DNA of 32,985 bases from an uncultured Flavobacteriales bacterium (GTDB lineage Bacteria > Bacteroidota > Bacteroidia > Flavobacteriales_D > Crocinitomicaceae). Each line of letters starts with the position of its first letter. Positions within the stretch are counted from its first letter, which is position 1. The notes beneath the pieces are model-generated. The model saw only the letters and a list, made by a program, of their open reading frames with translations. It ran no database searches and was not told the DNA's origin. Location: positions 1 through 32,985 of the forward strand of contig CAJJCU010000095.1 in assembly GCA_905182775.1 (NCBI GenBank), in the 5' to 3' direction. Shown in pieces: positions 18,026 to 26,972 of this stretch. Position numbers and translations under genes: made by a program.

Positions 18026-19273
18026 ATGGTTAAGCTTCAGAATATTTTCAAAGCATGGAATTCAAATGATTGGTGCATGGCATACATTCTGTTTTTTTCC
18101 ATTACATATATGCCCCTCGTTCCCATAGGATTTGTATTATGGATACTTACATTTTGGAAGCATATCGACAAGAAAGACTATAAAATATGGGCCGGAATTG
18201 AAATATATTTCATATCCTACTACCTACTCTTGGCGATTGGACTGCTATGGACAGCACAATTAGATGCTGGGTTCTTTAAAATGGAGAGCAAGCTGACCTT
18301 CCTCCTCTTCCCCATTCTGTTTTACTTTTCCAAGTTGACACTTTCAAGGACACAAATATTCAATATTCTATTGTTCAGCCTAAGCTTTAGCCTTATCTTC
18401 TATGAGCTAATTGCTGTTTTTAAATCTATCTATTACCCTGAAAACAACCATTGGGGTTATTTTAAAGATTCCTTATTCACACTATTTATGCACCGAGGAT
18501 ACTACGCCTTATACCTTGTGATTGGCTCTCTAATTTGTCATTCCAAGATCTATGAACAAAAGAATAAGGCCATATATCTTATGCTCTTTGTTTTATTTAG
18601 CATTGGGGTACTTCAAACTTATTCAAAGGCTGGTGTTTTGAGTTTGGTCAGTTTTAACCTCATACTTTTGCTCTATGCGGTCGCTAAAAAGAAAATAGGG
18701 AAAGCTGGCGTATTGCTTCTTATTAGTTTCATGAGTCTCTTTATACTCTTAATTTCAATGGATTCAAGCTTAAAAAATAGGTTCAAACAAATCCCTATTT
18801 CACTGAGCCATGTCCAACTTAAAAACAACAAAAGCTCCGAAAGTAACCAAGCGCGAATTCTTATGTGGAGTGCATCCCTAAAAAGTATCGAGAAGGGCAG
18901 TATTTTAGGCTACGGTACAGGAGATGATATCACAATACTTAAACAACAAAATAAATCAGACTTGAATCTTAAAATGGTAGAGCGCGAGATGAACTCGCAC
19001 AATCAATTCTTCACAACAGGACTTCAACTTGGAATACCCGGACTATTAGCGATACTTGCTATTTTCATGAGCTCATGGGTTAAATTTTTCAGAGAAAAAG
19101 ATCTACTCGCTCTTCTCATTAGCTTTTGTTTTTTCAGTAACTTTCTTGTAGAATCAATGTTGGAAAGACAATCAGGAATCATTTTATTTTGCGTGCTTAC
19201 CATTTGTTTAAGTCTAAATAAAAATCATCTATTGAATTCAAAGAACACCACAGAACCAATTCGAAGCTCATGA
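18026..19273 (+). CDS. O-antigen polymerase/ligase-like membrane protein (Wzy/WaaL type), second copy
   Basis: A 415-residue polytopic protein with about 11 membrane segments. It contains a periplasmic-type loop with ARILMWSASLKSIEKG, LGYGTGDD, and the family motif NSHNQFFTTGLQLGIPGLLA, equivalent to HAHNSFLQLLATNGLP of the gene at 15294. An earlier TYSKAGVLSLVSF segment matches the S.R(K) stretch usual in this superfamily. The two proteins are clearly different in sequence, so this is not a recent duplication. One may act as Wzy polymerase and the other as WaaL-like ligase. It begins one base after the previous stop and overlaps the next gene by four bases. Confidence 0.82.
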   Translation: MVKLQNIFKAWNSNDWCMAYILFFSITYMPLVPIGFVLWILTFWKHIDKKDYKIWAGIEIYFISYYLLLAIGLLWTAQLDAGFFKMESKLTFLLFPILFYFSKLTLSRTQIFNILLFSLSFSLIFYELIAVFKSIYYPENNHWGYFKDSLFTLFMHRGYYALYLVIGSLICHSKIYEQKNKAIYLMLFVLFSIGVLQTYSKAGVLSLVSFNLILLLYAVAKKKIGKAGVLLLISFMSLFILLISMDSSLKNRFKQIPISLSHVQLKNNKSSESNQARILMWSASLKSIEKGSILGYGTGDDITILKQQNKSDLNLKMVEREMNSHNQFFTTGLQLGIPGLLAILAIFMSSWVKFFREKDLLALLISFCFFSNFLVESMLERQSGIILFCVLTICLSLNKNHLLNSKNTTEPIRSS

Positions 19274-20490
19274 AAATTCTATTTCTAACGCAATACTACC
19301 CCCCAGAAATTGGAGCACCACAAAACAGGCTTCATGAGCTTGCTGTGCGACTTAAATCCAAGGGGATTCAAATTGAGGTACTCACTGCTCTTCCGAATTA
19401 CCCTAAAATGGAGATTTTTGAAGCTTACAAGAAAAATAAGATATCAAGAGAAGAAATCGAAGGCATTACCGTTCACCGATCTTGGATCTATGTTTCTAAA
19501 TCAAAAAGCATCCTCTCGCGATTGCTAAACTATTTCAGCTTTGTTTGGTCGAGCTATTGGAAAGGACGTAAACTGGGTAACTTTGATTACCTCCTGGTTG
19601 AGAGCCCTCCTCTGTTCTTGGGTTACTCCGCAATTGCGTTGAGTAAAAAACTCGATTCTAAATTAATTTTTAATGTCTCTGATCTATGGCCTGAGAGTGC
19701 TGAAAAACTTGGACTCGTCACCAATAAACACCTCCTAAAACTTGCCTATAACCTCGAAAAGAAGTGCTACCAAAAGGCAGCATTAATAACAGGGCAAACA
19801 CAAGGAATAGTAGATGATATTAAAAATAGATTTCCAAATAAAAAAGTAGTTTGGTTGCCTAACGGTGTAGACGTTTCATTTTATGACCCTCAAAAAATAG
19901 AAGACACTGGTTTTAGGAATACGCATGGGTTTAATGCCGATGATCTTATTTTCTTTTATGGGGGTATACTCGGCTATGCTCAAGGTCTTGAAATAATCAT
20001 CGAGGTAGCTAAGAAATTGAAAGAACACACCAAAGCCCAATTTGTAATTCAGGGATCGGGTCCAGAAAAAGAGAAACTGGTCGCTCTCTATCAAAAATAC
20101 AAATTAAAAAATGTTCATTTTCTTGAACCTGTTCAAAAATCACAGATGCCAGGCATTCTAAAAGCAGTAGATGTCGCCCTTGTTCCTCTAAAAAAACTAG
20201 ACCTATTTAAAGGAGCAATCCCCTCTAAAATTTTTGAAGCACTTGCCATGAAAAAGCCGTTACTATTGGGAGTTGATGGGGAGGCACGAAAACATTTCAT
20301 TGATCGGGCTAAATCGGGTCTGTATTACACACCTGAAGACCTAACAAGTCTAGAACAACAAATCCTGTTCTTATTGAACGAACCAGAAGAGCGAAAAAAA
20401 ATGGGCGAGAATGCAAGAGAATATGTCACCGCTATTTTTGACCGCAATAAAATAGCACAAGGCTTATACGATGAACTTCAAAATATGTAA
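19270..20490 (+). CDS. Glycosyltransferase family 4, WbuB-like
   Basis: A 406-residue GT-B enzyme that uses an activated nucleotide sugar to extend the lipid-linked repeat unit on the cytoplasmic face. The N-terminal domain has the signature LFLTQYYPPEIGAPQNRLHEL and LTALPNYPKMEIF, and the region DLWPESAEKLGL is characteristic of WbuB-type (putative N-acetylfucosamine/aminosugar transferase) proteins. The C-terminal domain has VVWLPNGVDVSFY and the donor site GAIPSKIFEALAMKKP with Glu323. It starts in the stop codon of the previous gene (ATGA) and ends 9 bases before the aminotransferase. The sugar cannot be assigned from sequence. Confidence 0.92.
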   Translation: MKILFLTQYYPPEIGAPQNRLHELAVRLKSKGIQIEVLTALPNYPKMEIFEAYKKNKISREEIEGITVHRSWIYVSKSKSILSRLLNYFSFVWSSYWKGRKLGNFDYLLVESPPLFLGYSAIALSKKLDSKLIFNVSDLWPESAEKLGLVTNKHLLKLAYNLEKKCYQKAALITGQTQGIVDDIKNRFPNKKVVWLPNGVDVSFYDPQKIEDTGFRNTHGFNADDLIFFYGGILGYAQGLEIIIEVAKKLKEHTKAQFVIQGSGPEKEKLVALYQKYKLKNVHFLEPVQKSQMPGILKAVDVALVPLKKLDLFKGAIPSKIFEALAMKKPLLLGVDGEARKHFIDRAKSGLYYTPEDLTSLEQQILFLLNEPEERKKMGENAREYVTAIFDRNKIAQGLYDELQNM

Positions 20491-20499
20491 TTTCAAAGC

Positions 20500-21708
20500 A
20501 TGATACCATTTTCACCACCACGTATCGATCAAAAAGTTGTTGATGAGGTCAGCGCTGCTTTATTGAGCGGTTGGATAACAACAGGTCCACGGACCAAACT
20601 TTTTGAGAAACGAATCACCGAATATTGTGGATGCAAGACGACAGTAGCAGTAAACTCATGGACCATGGGAATGGAAGTCTTCCTTCGATGGTGGGGTATT
20701 GGACCAGGAGACGAGGTCATCATTCCAGTTTACACTTATTGTGCAAGTGCGAATGTTGTGCTACATACAGGAGCAACTTTAGTTATGGTTGACATTGGTT
20801 CTGACGATTTTAATATAGCTCTAGAAAAAATTGAGGCGGCCATTACGTCAAAAACAAAAGTAATTATGCCTGTCGATATTTCAGGTTACCCTTGTGACTA
20901 CGATGAAATTTTTGCGCTTGTAAAAAAACATCAACACAGCTTTGAGCCTTCTAATGAAAAGCAAAAAAAGTTAGGCCGTATATTAATTGCTTCAGATGCT
21001 GCTCACAGTTTTGGGGCGATCTACAAAGGAAAACGATCAGGAAGCTGTGCGGATATTTCTTGCTTTTCCTTTCATGCCGTTAAAAATTTAACCACCGCAG
21101 AAGGAGGAGCGGTTTGTTTCAATCTACCCGCTAACTTTAACCACGAAGAAATCTACAAAGATTTTGTGACCATCACGCTACATGGTCAATCAAAGGACGC
21201 ATTGGCAAAGACCAAAAAGGGTGCATGGAAATACGACGTAGCTGTACCAGGTTACAAATGTAACATGACGGACATTCAGGCTGCAATAGGTCTAATAGAA
21301 CTAGACCGTTACGATGAGACATTAGCCCGAAGGAAAATGATATTCTCCGATTATGACGACTGTTTTTCAAAGAAGGAATGGGCCATTATCCCTCCGCATA
21401 GCAATACGGAAAAACAGTCTAGCTACCATTTGTATTTACTGAGAATCAACGAAGTAACAGAGGACCAACGCGATGCAATTATACATGAGATTTTTGAAAA
21501 AGAAGTTTCTGTAAATGTACATTTTCAGCCTTTGCCTATACTTACAGCTTATAAGAACCTAGGATTTTCTATTGAAGACTATCCAGAAGCATATCAAAAA
21601 TATAAAGCTGAAATATCATTACCCGTATATTATGACTTATCGGATGCAGACATAAAAAAAGTGATTCAGGCAGTAGTATTGAGTGTTGAAAAGATAACCT
21701 TAAGCTAA
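20500..21708 (+). CDS. DegT/DnrJ/EryC1/StrS-family sugar aminotransferase
   Basis: A 402-residue PLP enzyme of the type that aminates nucleotide 4-keto or 3-keto sugars. It opens MIPFSPPRIDQKVVDEV and GWITTGPRTKLFEKRI, then EVIIPVYTYCASAN, VMVDIGSDDFN, the PLP-binding aspartate Asp166 in ASDAAHSFGA, and the Schiff-base lysine Lys195 in FHAVKNLTTAEGG. The family usually has FHP/FSF..KN(I/L)T.GEGG, so the site is intact. It closes with a family-type C-terminal domain (HFQPLPILTAYKNLGF). The dehydratase that would make its keto-sugar substrate is not in the window. It sits directly before the initiating transferase, as in pgl-type modules (PglE-PglC), which suggests a bacillosamine- or viosamine-like first sugar. 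Confidence 0.92.
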   Translation: MIPFSPPRIDQKVVDEVSAALLSGWITTGPRTKLFEKRITEYCGCKTTVAVNSWTMGMEVFLRWWGIGPGDEVIIPVYTYCASANVVLHTGATLVMVDIGSDDFNIALEKIEAAITSKTKVIMPVDISGYPCDYDEIFALVKKHQHSFEPSNEKQKKLGRILIASDAAHSFGAIYKGKRSGSCADISCFSFHAVKNLTTAEGGAVCFNLPANFNHEEIYKDFVTITLHGQSKDALAKTKKGAWKYDVAVPGYKCNMTDIQAAIGLIELDRYDETLARRKMIFSDYDDCFSKKEWAIIPPHSNTEKQSSYHLYLLRINEVTEDQRDAIIHEIFEKEVSVNVHFQPLPILTAYKNLGFSIEDYPEAYQKYKAEISLPVYYDLSDADIKKVIQAVVLSVEKITLS

Positions 21709-21711
21709 AAA

Positions 21712-22302
21712 ATGAAACGATTATTTGATCTTTTATTCTCTGTAACTGTCCTTTTATTTTTTCTCCCTTTTGGGATTATTTTAGGGCTATTAATTGCCGG
21801 CACTTCTTCCGGAGGTGTTTTTTATCGACAAGAGCGCATCGGATTAAATGGGAAAGCATTTAAGCTCTTTAAATTCAGGTCAATGTCTGTTAATGCAGAA
21901 AAAAGTGGCTCTTTAACTGTCGGTATGAAGGATTCAAGAATTACCAAGATTGGTTATCTTATTCGTAAATTCAAGATCGATGAGTTTCCTCAATTTTTAA
22001 ATGTAATTCTTGGAGACATGAGCATCGTGGGACCGAGACCAGAGGTAAGAGAATTCGTTGAATTGTATACTCCAGAGCAGGCAAAAATCCTTGATATCAA
22101 ACCTGGTATAACGGATTATGCTTCCATCGAATATTTTAATGAAAATGAATTGCTCGCGAAAGCCGACGATCCAAAAAAAACTTATATCGAGGTGGTCATG
22201 CCTGATAAAATAAAAATCAATGAAAAATATTTAACAAACCCTACTTTAGGACACGACCTGAAAATCATTATTAAAACCATCCTTAAGATTCTAGGGAACT
22301 GA
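21712..22302 (+). CDS. Initiating phosphoglycosyl transferase (bacterial sugar transferase, PglC-like)
   Basis: A 196-residue monotopic phosphoglycosyl transferase, the short form without a Wzz- or WbaP-type extra domain. A single re-entrant hydrophobic helix (about residues 3-30) is followed by the family motifs RQERIG (39-44), KFRSM (54-58), the catalytic Asp90-Glu91 in KIDEFPQ, and GDMSIVGPRPE (101-111). It moves a sugar-1-phosphate from a UDP-sugar to undecaprenyl phosphate, the first step of repeat-unit assembly. It starts 3 bases after the aminotransferase and is the last recognisable enzyme of the locus. Confidence 0.95.
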   Translation: MKRLFDLLFSVTVLLFFLPFGIILGLLIAGTSSGGVFYRQERIGLNGKAFKLFKFRSMSVNAEKSGSLTVGMKDSRITKIGYLIRKFKIDEFPQFLNVILGDMSIVGPRPEVREFVELYTPEQAKILDIKPGITDYASIEYFNENELLAKADDPKKTYIEVVMPDKIKINEKYLTNPTLGHDLKIIIKTILKILGN

Positions 22303-22321
22303 AGTAATTTTAGTATCTTAA

Positions 22322-23362
22322 ATGAAAGCTTTGTTTATGAAAAACCCTTTTTATTGGTTCTGTTTTATATTATTTTTGAATACAAGCTGTTCTAGTGTAA
22401 AAAACATTAAGGTCTCTCAAATCGAAGCAATTTGGTTTGAATACAGCCCAAATCAAAACCTCAATAACGGCTCTAAGTTTGAAGGTGAAATTATTTTACA
22501 GACTTATGATGGAAAGCAGCATCAAATGACAAAAAACAATAAACTGTCATTTAGCTCAGGAGATGTAATAAGATCAGGAACCTCAAAATCATACACAATC
22601 GTCAAAAAATCAAACTCCTTCGAAGACAACACATGCTTTATATCTCTAAAATATACCCATAGGGATGAAACTTACGTAGCGAAAGATTCAGTACTCATGA
22701 ATTTTCAAGGCCCCTTGAAAATACTATACAACGGAGCTCATGGCATTAGCGGAAAGAACCAAAGAAATAGAGGTACACCACTACTTTGGAGGGACGGAAA
22801 AGACGGAGAACCAGGACCAAATGGAACCAACGGAGGTTCGTCTAAAAACTACACGGTTCATATCTGGAATAAAGAGGATATGACCTACGTCTATGCTCGA
22901 GAAAACAACTCAAATACCGCACCTTTCTATTATAAAATGACTCAAGGCAACAGCATATATTTTGATTTATCTGGAGGACGTGGTGGTAATGGTGGAAACG
23001 CTGGGGATGGCGGAAATGGCAAAGACGGAGATATAAAAAATGAGAAAATGAGACGCGCTGGAGATGCTGGAAACGGCGGAAATGGCGGGAACGGTGGAAA
23101 TGGCGGAAATGCGGGTAATCTAAACCTCTACATACACGAAAATTGTGCAGAAATTGAAAGCGTTTTGACAACCAAAACAAATGGTGGTAGATATGGAAGT
23201 CTTGGTATAGGTGGAAAAAGAGGAGCACCGGGCACACCTCTATCGGGACAACAAGCAGGTCGCCAAGGCTTCCCAGGAGCAAATGGTGTTGAAGGATTTA
23301 AAGGCATGGAGGGAAGTGTTCAGAAATACATTCAAAGCTTTGATTACACTGTGTTTCAATAA
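22322..23362 (+). CDS. Glycine-rich lipoprotein with collagen-like and Gly-Gly-Asn repeats
   Basis: A 346-residue protein. A hydrophobic N-terminal segment ends in LNTSCSS, a plausible signal peptidase II site with lipidated Cys23. Residues about 25-140 form a beta-rich domain without a recognised family. Then come a short collagen-like stretch (GKDGEPGPNGTNGGSS), a spacer, two glycine blocks of GGN/GNG type (22973-23032 and 23057-23119), a Cys-containing segment and a C-terminal Gly-X-Y run (GAPGTP...GFPGANGVEGFKG). The glycine blocks could form polyglycine II or collagen-like bundles. It lies 19 bases after the initiating transferase on the same strand, so it may be cotranscribed. Function is unknown; a surface or periplasmic structural or adhesive role is inference. 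Confidence 0.8.
   Translation: MKALFMKNPFYWFCFILFLNTSCSSVKNIKVSQIEAIWFEYSPNQNLNNGSKFEGEIILQTYDGKQHQMTKNNKLSFSSGDVIRSGTSKSYTIVKKSNSFEDNTCFISLKYTHRDETYVAKDSVLMNFQGPLKILYNGAHGISGKNQRNRGTPLLWRDGKDGEPGPNGTNGGSSKNYTVHIWNKEDMTYVYARENNSNTAPFYYKMTQGNSIYFDLSGGRGGNGGNAGDGGNGKDGDIKNEKMRRAGDAGNGGNGGNGGNGGNAGNLNLYIHENCAEIESVLTTKTNGGRYGSLGIGGKRGAPGTPLSGQQAGRQGFPGANGVEGFKGMEGSVQKYIQSFDYTVFQ
22973..23119 (+). repeat. Coding Gly-Gly-Asn repeat tract
   Basis: Two blocks of imperfect 9-base units encoding GGN or GNG (type GGN AAY GGN), 22973-23032 and 23057-23119, separated by eight codons (KNEKMRR-type). The second block contains four consecutive GGN-like units. Codon third positions vary (GGA, GGC, GGG, GGT; AAC, AAT), so the tract is an old or selected protein repeat and not a freshly slipped microsatellite. 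Confidence 0.85.
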
Positions 23363-23374
23363 CACAGCTTTTGT

Positions 23375-24079
23375 CTAAATGCAGTTAGAAAATTCTTTTT
23401 CAACCTCATTAAACCCTTTGATACGTTTTAGACTTTGCATCTGTGATTCGATCAAATAAAAATCAAAAGGAAACTTAAAGGCCAAGTCCAAATCGTGCGT
23501 GGATATGATGATCCCTTTATTGTGATTTTTGGCTATTTCACCTAGCAGCTCATACACCTTTCTTTTGTTGGCATAATCAAGATGGGAAGTCGGTTCATCC
23601 AACAGGATATAATCGGTCTGCTGCACATAGGCCTTAGCAATGGCACACAAATGAAGCTCTCCCGAACTTAGCTCATTCGTAAATTTTTCAGTCAAATGTG
23701 CAATACCAAACAACTCTTTGGCTTTTTGAATTTGGGCGTAGTCCTCAGCACTGTGCTTGCGCAAGAAGCTCTTGTAATGGTATCTTCCCAAGAGTAAAAA
23801 AGCATCTACCGTCAAGAAAGGAACACCTTTCACATCGGATCTGACATAGGCCATTTTCTTTGCCAAATGCTTGTATGAATAATCTGGTAGTGAGATACCA
23901 TCCAATGTAATCGTTCCTTTAATAGGTGAAATTAAACCAGAAAGTGTGTTTAACAGTGCTGACTTTCCTATACCGTTTTTACCCATGAGTATGTGCACCT
24001 TTCCTTGGTCAAAATCCATTGCTGGAATGGAGAATAATGAGGTGCCAAATCCGATTTCCGTATCTTTTATTGCGATCAT
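23375..24079 (-). CDS. ABC importer ATP-binding protein (iron-complex/cobalamin type)
   Basis: A 234-residue ATPase. Walker A is GKNGIGKS at 33-40, the signature is LSSGE at 137-141 (Ser in place of the second usual Gly of LSGGQ), Walker B with catalytic Glu is YILLDE at 157-162, the D-loop SHLD is at 165-168, and the switch His195 lies in STHDLD. The order and spacing match FecE/BtuD/HmuV proteins. It energises the FecCD-type permease whose gene overlaps it by four bases (ATGA at 24076-24079). It is the last gene of the minus-strand operon and ends 12 bases from the convergent lipoprotein gene, with no clear terminator between them. Confidence 0.92.
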   Translation of the reverse strand: MIAIKDTEIGFGTSLFSIPAMDFDQGKVHILMGKNGIGKSALLNTLSGLISPIKGTITLDGISLPDYSYKHLAKKMAYVRSDVKGVPFLTVDAFLLLGRYHYKSFLRKHSAEDYAQIQKAKELFGIAHLTEKFTNELSSGELHLCAIAKAYVQQTDYILLDEPTSHLDYANKRKVYELLGEIAKNHNKGIIISTHDLDLAFKFPFDFYLIESQMQSLKRIKGFNEVEKEFSNCI

Positions 24080-25074
24080 CTGATTTTACGAATTAAGATA
24101 TAAATAACGAAAGGCGCACCTATGAGCGAGGTCAAGGCATTGATTGGAATCAAAATAAAGTCACTCAAAAGCTGAATGAGTAAATCACAGCTCAACAGAA
24201 ACAAAGCCCCAAACAACAAGTTTGCAAGCAATAATAGCATGTGGTCCTGTGTTTTAAAAAGCATTCTAGTTAGGTTTGGAATAGCCAATCCGATAAAGGC
24301 AATCGGACCACAAAATGCTGTGATCAAACCAGTAAACAAAGCCGTAACAAATACAATCAAAAGCCTCAGTCTTTTTACATTGTAACCCATCATGCGACAT
24401 TCTTCTTCACCTAAAACCAGAATATTCAACGGGTTCACAATAAAAAGAGCAACAATACATCCCAAAAAAAATACGAGAAAAATAATCGGAAGCTGCTCAA
24501 TGGTTACTCCATTCAACGAACCCATAGACCATAATGTAAAAGCCTTCAATGATTCTGATTCAGAGCTCAGTTCTAGAATGGTAATAATCGCCGACACAAA
24601 GCTTCCAAGCATCACACCAAAAAGGAGTAAGCCTATTTGATTTCTCAAAAAAGAAGCCGTAAACAAAATGAATAAGCCAAAGATAAAAGCTCCAATGAGA
24701 GCAGACCCAATCAAACCAAACTCCGAACTTAAAAACCCGGTTCCAGATAAGATTCCCAATGCAACCATGAGACTTGCACCCGAATTAATTCCAAGCACAT
24801 AAGGACCAGCCAATGGATTTTGAAACAACGTTTGCATAAGCATCCCAGCGATAGATAAAGCGGCACCTGCCATTAGAGCCATACAAACTCTAGGTAGTCT
24901 AATTTCGCGAACAATTAGCTCTGACAAATTATCTTCCGAATAGCTAAAAATGGAATGGTAAACATCTAAACAATCCGTTGGAATATCACCGATGAGCAAA
25001 CCTAATAAAGCAAGCACAAGAATGCCGAAACTAACCAGCAATAAAAGAACCTTATTGGATCGCTTTAAATTCAT
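24076..25074 (-). CDS. FecCD-family ABC permease (iron-complex/cobalamin importer)
   Basis: A 332-residue membrane protein of the BtuC/FecCD/HmuU type, with about nine or ten membrane helices. Diagnostic segments are IRLPRVCMALMAGAALSIAG, MQTLFQNPLAGPYVLGINSG, the ATPase-coupling GEEECRMMGYNVKRLR region, and FCGPIAFIGLAIPNLTRML. Such permeases form homodimers and import ferric siderophores, haem or cobalamin delivered by a periplasmic binding protein. Start and stop overlap both neighbours by four bases (ATGA junctions), so the three importer genes should be translated together. No TonB-dependent receptor gene is nearby to narrow the substrate. Confidence 0.94.
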   Translation of the reverse strand: MNLKRSNKVLLLLVSFGILVLALLGLLIGDIPTDCLDVYHSIFSYSEDNLSELIVREIRLPRVCMALMAGAALSIAGMLMQTLFQNPLAGPYVLGINSGASLMVALGILSGTGFLSSEFGLIGSALIGAFIFGLFILFTASFLRNQIGLLLFGVMLGSFVSAIITILELSSESESLKAFTLWSMGSLNGVTIEQLPIIFLVFFLGCIVALFIVNPLNILVLGEEECRMMGYNVKRLRLLIVFVTALFTGLITAFCGPIAFIGLAIPNLTRMLFKTQDHMLLLLANLLFGALFLLSCDLLIQLLSDFILIPINALTSLIGAPFVIYILIRKIR

Positions 25075-26147
25075 TCAACTCTCTTATAAAAAACCAACTT
25101 ATTTACATCCATCTCATTACCCTTCTTAAGCTCCGAATAATCTGCTAAAACAAGATCAGGTCGGCAGGCAGAACGTTCCCAATATTTATTTGAATTGTGC
25201 GTGTAACAAAATAATGAACTTTGACCTAGCACGGGCAATAATCTTGATTTAGGATGTGCCAATAGCAACTCTTTCTTATTCTTAAAACCAGGATTCAACC
25301 ACAAATCTATTTGAGAAGAAAAACTTAGTATTTTTTCAAAGGAATAGGCAAGACTACCTGTTCCCAAGTCCTTAGAAAATACATAGCTTAGACCCGCATC
25401 ACGAAGCAATTGCGCATGATAGCTATCCCCTGCTGGGGCATACCAAAAATCACCTGTTATATTGCCTGATAGTGTTCGAATTGATTTTGAATTGTCAATA
25501 TTTGCCTTCGTTTGTTCATAGTTTCGACAGATCTCTTTGAATTTTATTTTTGCTTCTTTTTGATGTCCTGTCAAGTATCCAAACAAGAGCATCCACTCTG
25601 CCCTACCCAAGGGATGTATTTCACGCCAATCAAAATTAGGAACACACCTTACCCCTACCTTATTCAATACTTTTTCTTTAGAAAAGGAACTTGAAAAAGC
25701 ACTATATACGACTATTTTTGCTTTGGATTTGACAACCTTTTCAATATCAACCCCTTGCTCTTCGCCTAATGCTATGGGGCTTGAGCTTTTCAGTTGTGGA
25801 TCATAAATATACTTTAAGCTCGAAACAGCTACAATATGGTCGCGTAAATCTAATTCAGCTAACATACCAATATGTGTACTCGACAAGCATGCTATTCTTT
25901 GGATGGGTTCCTCAAAGTCATATACGCCACTTCTAAGATTCGTATCAAAATTAGGCATACGAAGTCTGTATATTTTAGAAGTATCATCAGGATTTTGAAT
26001 CTGAATAAGAACGGATTCCTTAGATTCTACAATTGTCAACCATTTGCTGTATTTACAAACATTTGAGGCTGAAACTATAGCTTGTCTATTTGGTGAATTT
26101 GAGCAAGAAGCTGTGAACAACAATAAAGCCAAATAAAAGACTCTCAT
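25071..26147 (-). CDS. ABC substrate-binding lipoprotein (iron-complex/cobalamin type)
   Basis: A 358-residue periplasmic-binding protein of the helical-backbone BtuF/FepB class. The N terminus is a lipoprotein signal ending FTASC with Cys15. The first lobe contains PIQRIACLSSTHIGMLAEL, AVSSLKYIYDPQLKSSSPI and VDIEKVVKSKAKIVVYSAF. The second lobe contains WFYAPAGDSYHAQLLRDAGL and IDLWLNPGF. It would capture the ligand and dock on the permease encoded directly downstream. The ATG abuts the panB stop with no gap, which suggests that the importer is transcribed from upstream. Family assignment is firm; the ligand (siderophore, haem or corrinoid) is not determined. Confidence 0.88.
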   Translation of the reverse strand: MRVFYLALLLFTASCSNSPNRQAIVSASNVCKYSKWLTIVESKESVLIQIQNPDDTSKIYRLRMPNFDTNLRSGVYDFEEPIQRIACLSSTHIGMLAELDLRDHIVAVSSLKYIYDPQLKSSSPIALGEEQGVDIEKVVKSKAKIVVYSAFSSSFSKEKVLNKVGVRCVPNFDWREIHPLGRAEWMLLFGYLTGHQKEAKIKFKEICRNYEQTKANIDNSKSIRTLSGNITGDFWYAPAGDSYHAQLLRDAGLSYVFSKDLGTGSLAYSFEKILSFSSQIDLWLNPGFKNKKELLLAHPKSRLLPVLGQSSLFCYTHNSNKYWERSACRPDLVLADYSELKKGNEMDVNKLVFYKRVE

Positions 26148-26963
26148 TTAGTATTGTTCGGACTCATTTGGAAAATCCCCACTGCGAACATCCTTAATGT
26201 AATCCTCAAAAGCGGTGCGCATTTGATCATGAAGGTTATTGTACTTCCTTAAAAATCTCGGATTAAATTCATTGTTTATTCCAAGCATGTCATGAACGAC
26301 AAGAACTTGGCCATCAACATCGCCTCCAGCACCTATTCCGATGATCGGTATAGAAACCGTTTCGGCAACCTTTTTTGCAAGTACTGAGGGGATCTTCTCT
26401 AACACGATAGCAAAACAACCTGCAGCTTCCAGGGCCTTGGCGTCTTCAATTAAATTTAAAGCCTCTTGCTCTTCTTTCGCACGTACGATGTAGGTTCCAA
26501 ACTTATAAATTGACTGAGGGGTTAAACCAAGGTGTCCCATTACGGGTATTCCAGCAGTTAAAATTCTTTGTATCGATTCTAGAATCTCTTTTCCTCCCTC
26601 CATTTTAACGGCATGACCTCCTGATTCCTTCATGATTCGAATTGCACTAGAAAGCGCCTCAATAGAATTCCCCTGATAAGAACCAAATGGCATGTCTACG
26701 ACCACTAGCGAGCGATTGACAGCACGAACAACAGAGGATGCATGATAAATCATTTGATCCAAGGTAATGGGCAATGTAGTTTCATGTCCCGCCATAACAT
26801 TAGATGCAGAATCACCAACCAAAATGATATCCATTCCCGATTCATCTATGATTTTTGCCATCGAAAAATCATACCCTGTGAGCATCGATATTTTCTCACC
26901 CGAATTCTTCATCTCCTGAAGTGTATGGGTCGTTACTTTCTTAACATTTTTATGTACTGACAT
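26148..26963 (-). CDS. panB: 3-methyl-2-oxobutanoate hydroxymethyltransferase
   Basis: A 271-residue (beta/alpha)8 enzyme of pantothenate synthesis. It transfers a hydroxymethyl group from 5,10-methylenetetrahydrofolate to alpha-ketoisovalerate to give ketopantoate. Diagnostic parts are [34 protein letters not shown] with the metal ligand Asp51, [11 protein letters not shown] with Asp90, [16 protein letters not shown], and IVLEKIPS with the probable catalytic Glu189, then [15 protein letters not shown]. All active-site segments are intact. panC and panD are not in the window. It lies 9 bases after purC and directly adjoins the binding-protein gene of the importer. Confidence 0.97.
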   Translation of the reverse strand: MSVHKNVKKVTTHTLQEMKNSGEKISMLTGYDFSMAKIIDESGMDIILVGDSASNVMAGHETTLPITLDQMIYHASSVVRAVNRSLVVVDMPFGSYQGNSIEALSSAIRIMKESGGHAVKMEGGKEILESIQRILTAGIPVMGHLGLTPQSIYKFGTYIVRAKEEQEALNLIEDAKALEAAGCFAIVLEKIPSVLAKKVAETVSIPIIGIGAGGDVDGQVLVVHDMLGINNEFNPRFLRKYNNLHDQMRTAFEDYIKDVRSGDFPNESEQY

Positions 26964-26972
26964 ACGATAAAT

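Noticed and set aside
13984-22302. Polysaccharide locus as a recently acquired island
   Set aside because: No integrase, IS element, tRNA or flanking repeat is seen and the base composition looks like that of its neighbours by eye, so horizontal transfer is not supported by the window itself.
22842-23282. 146-residue minus-strand frame rich in His, Arg and Phe
   Set aside because: It is the antisense shadow of the glycine-repeat tract; its composition is fully explained by the repeated GGN codons.
23363-23374. Possible terminator between the convergent lipoprotein and ABC ATPase genes
   Set aside because: No inverted repeat or T run of useful strength is present in or around the 12-base gap.
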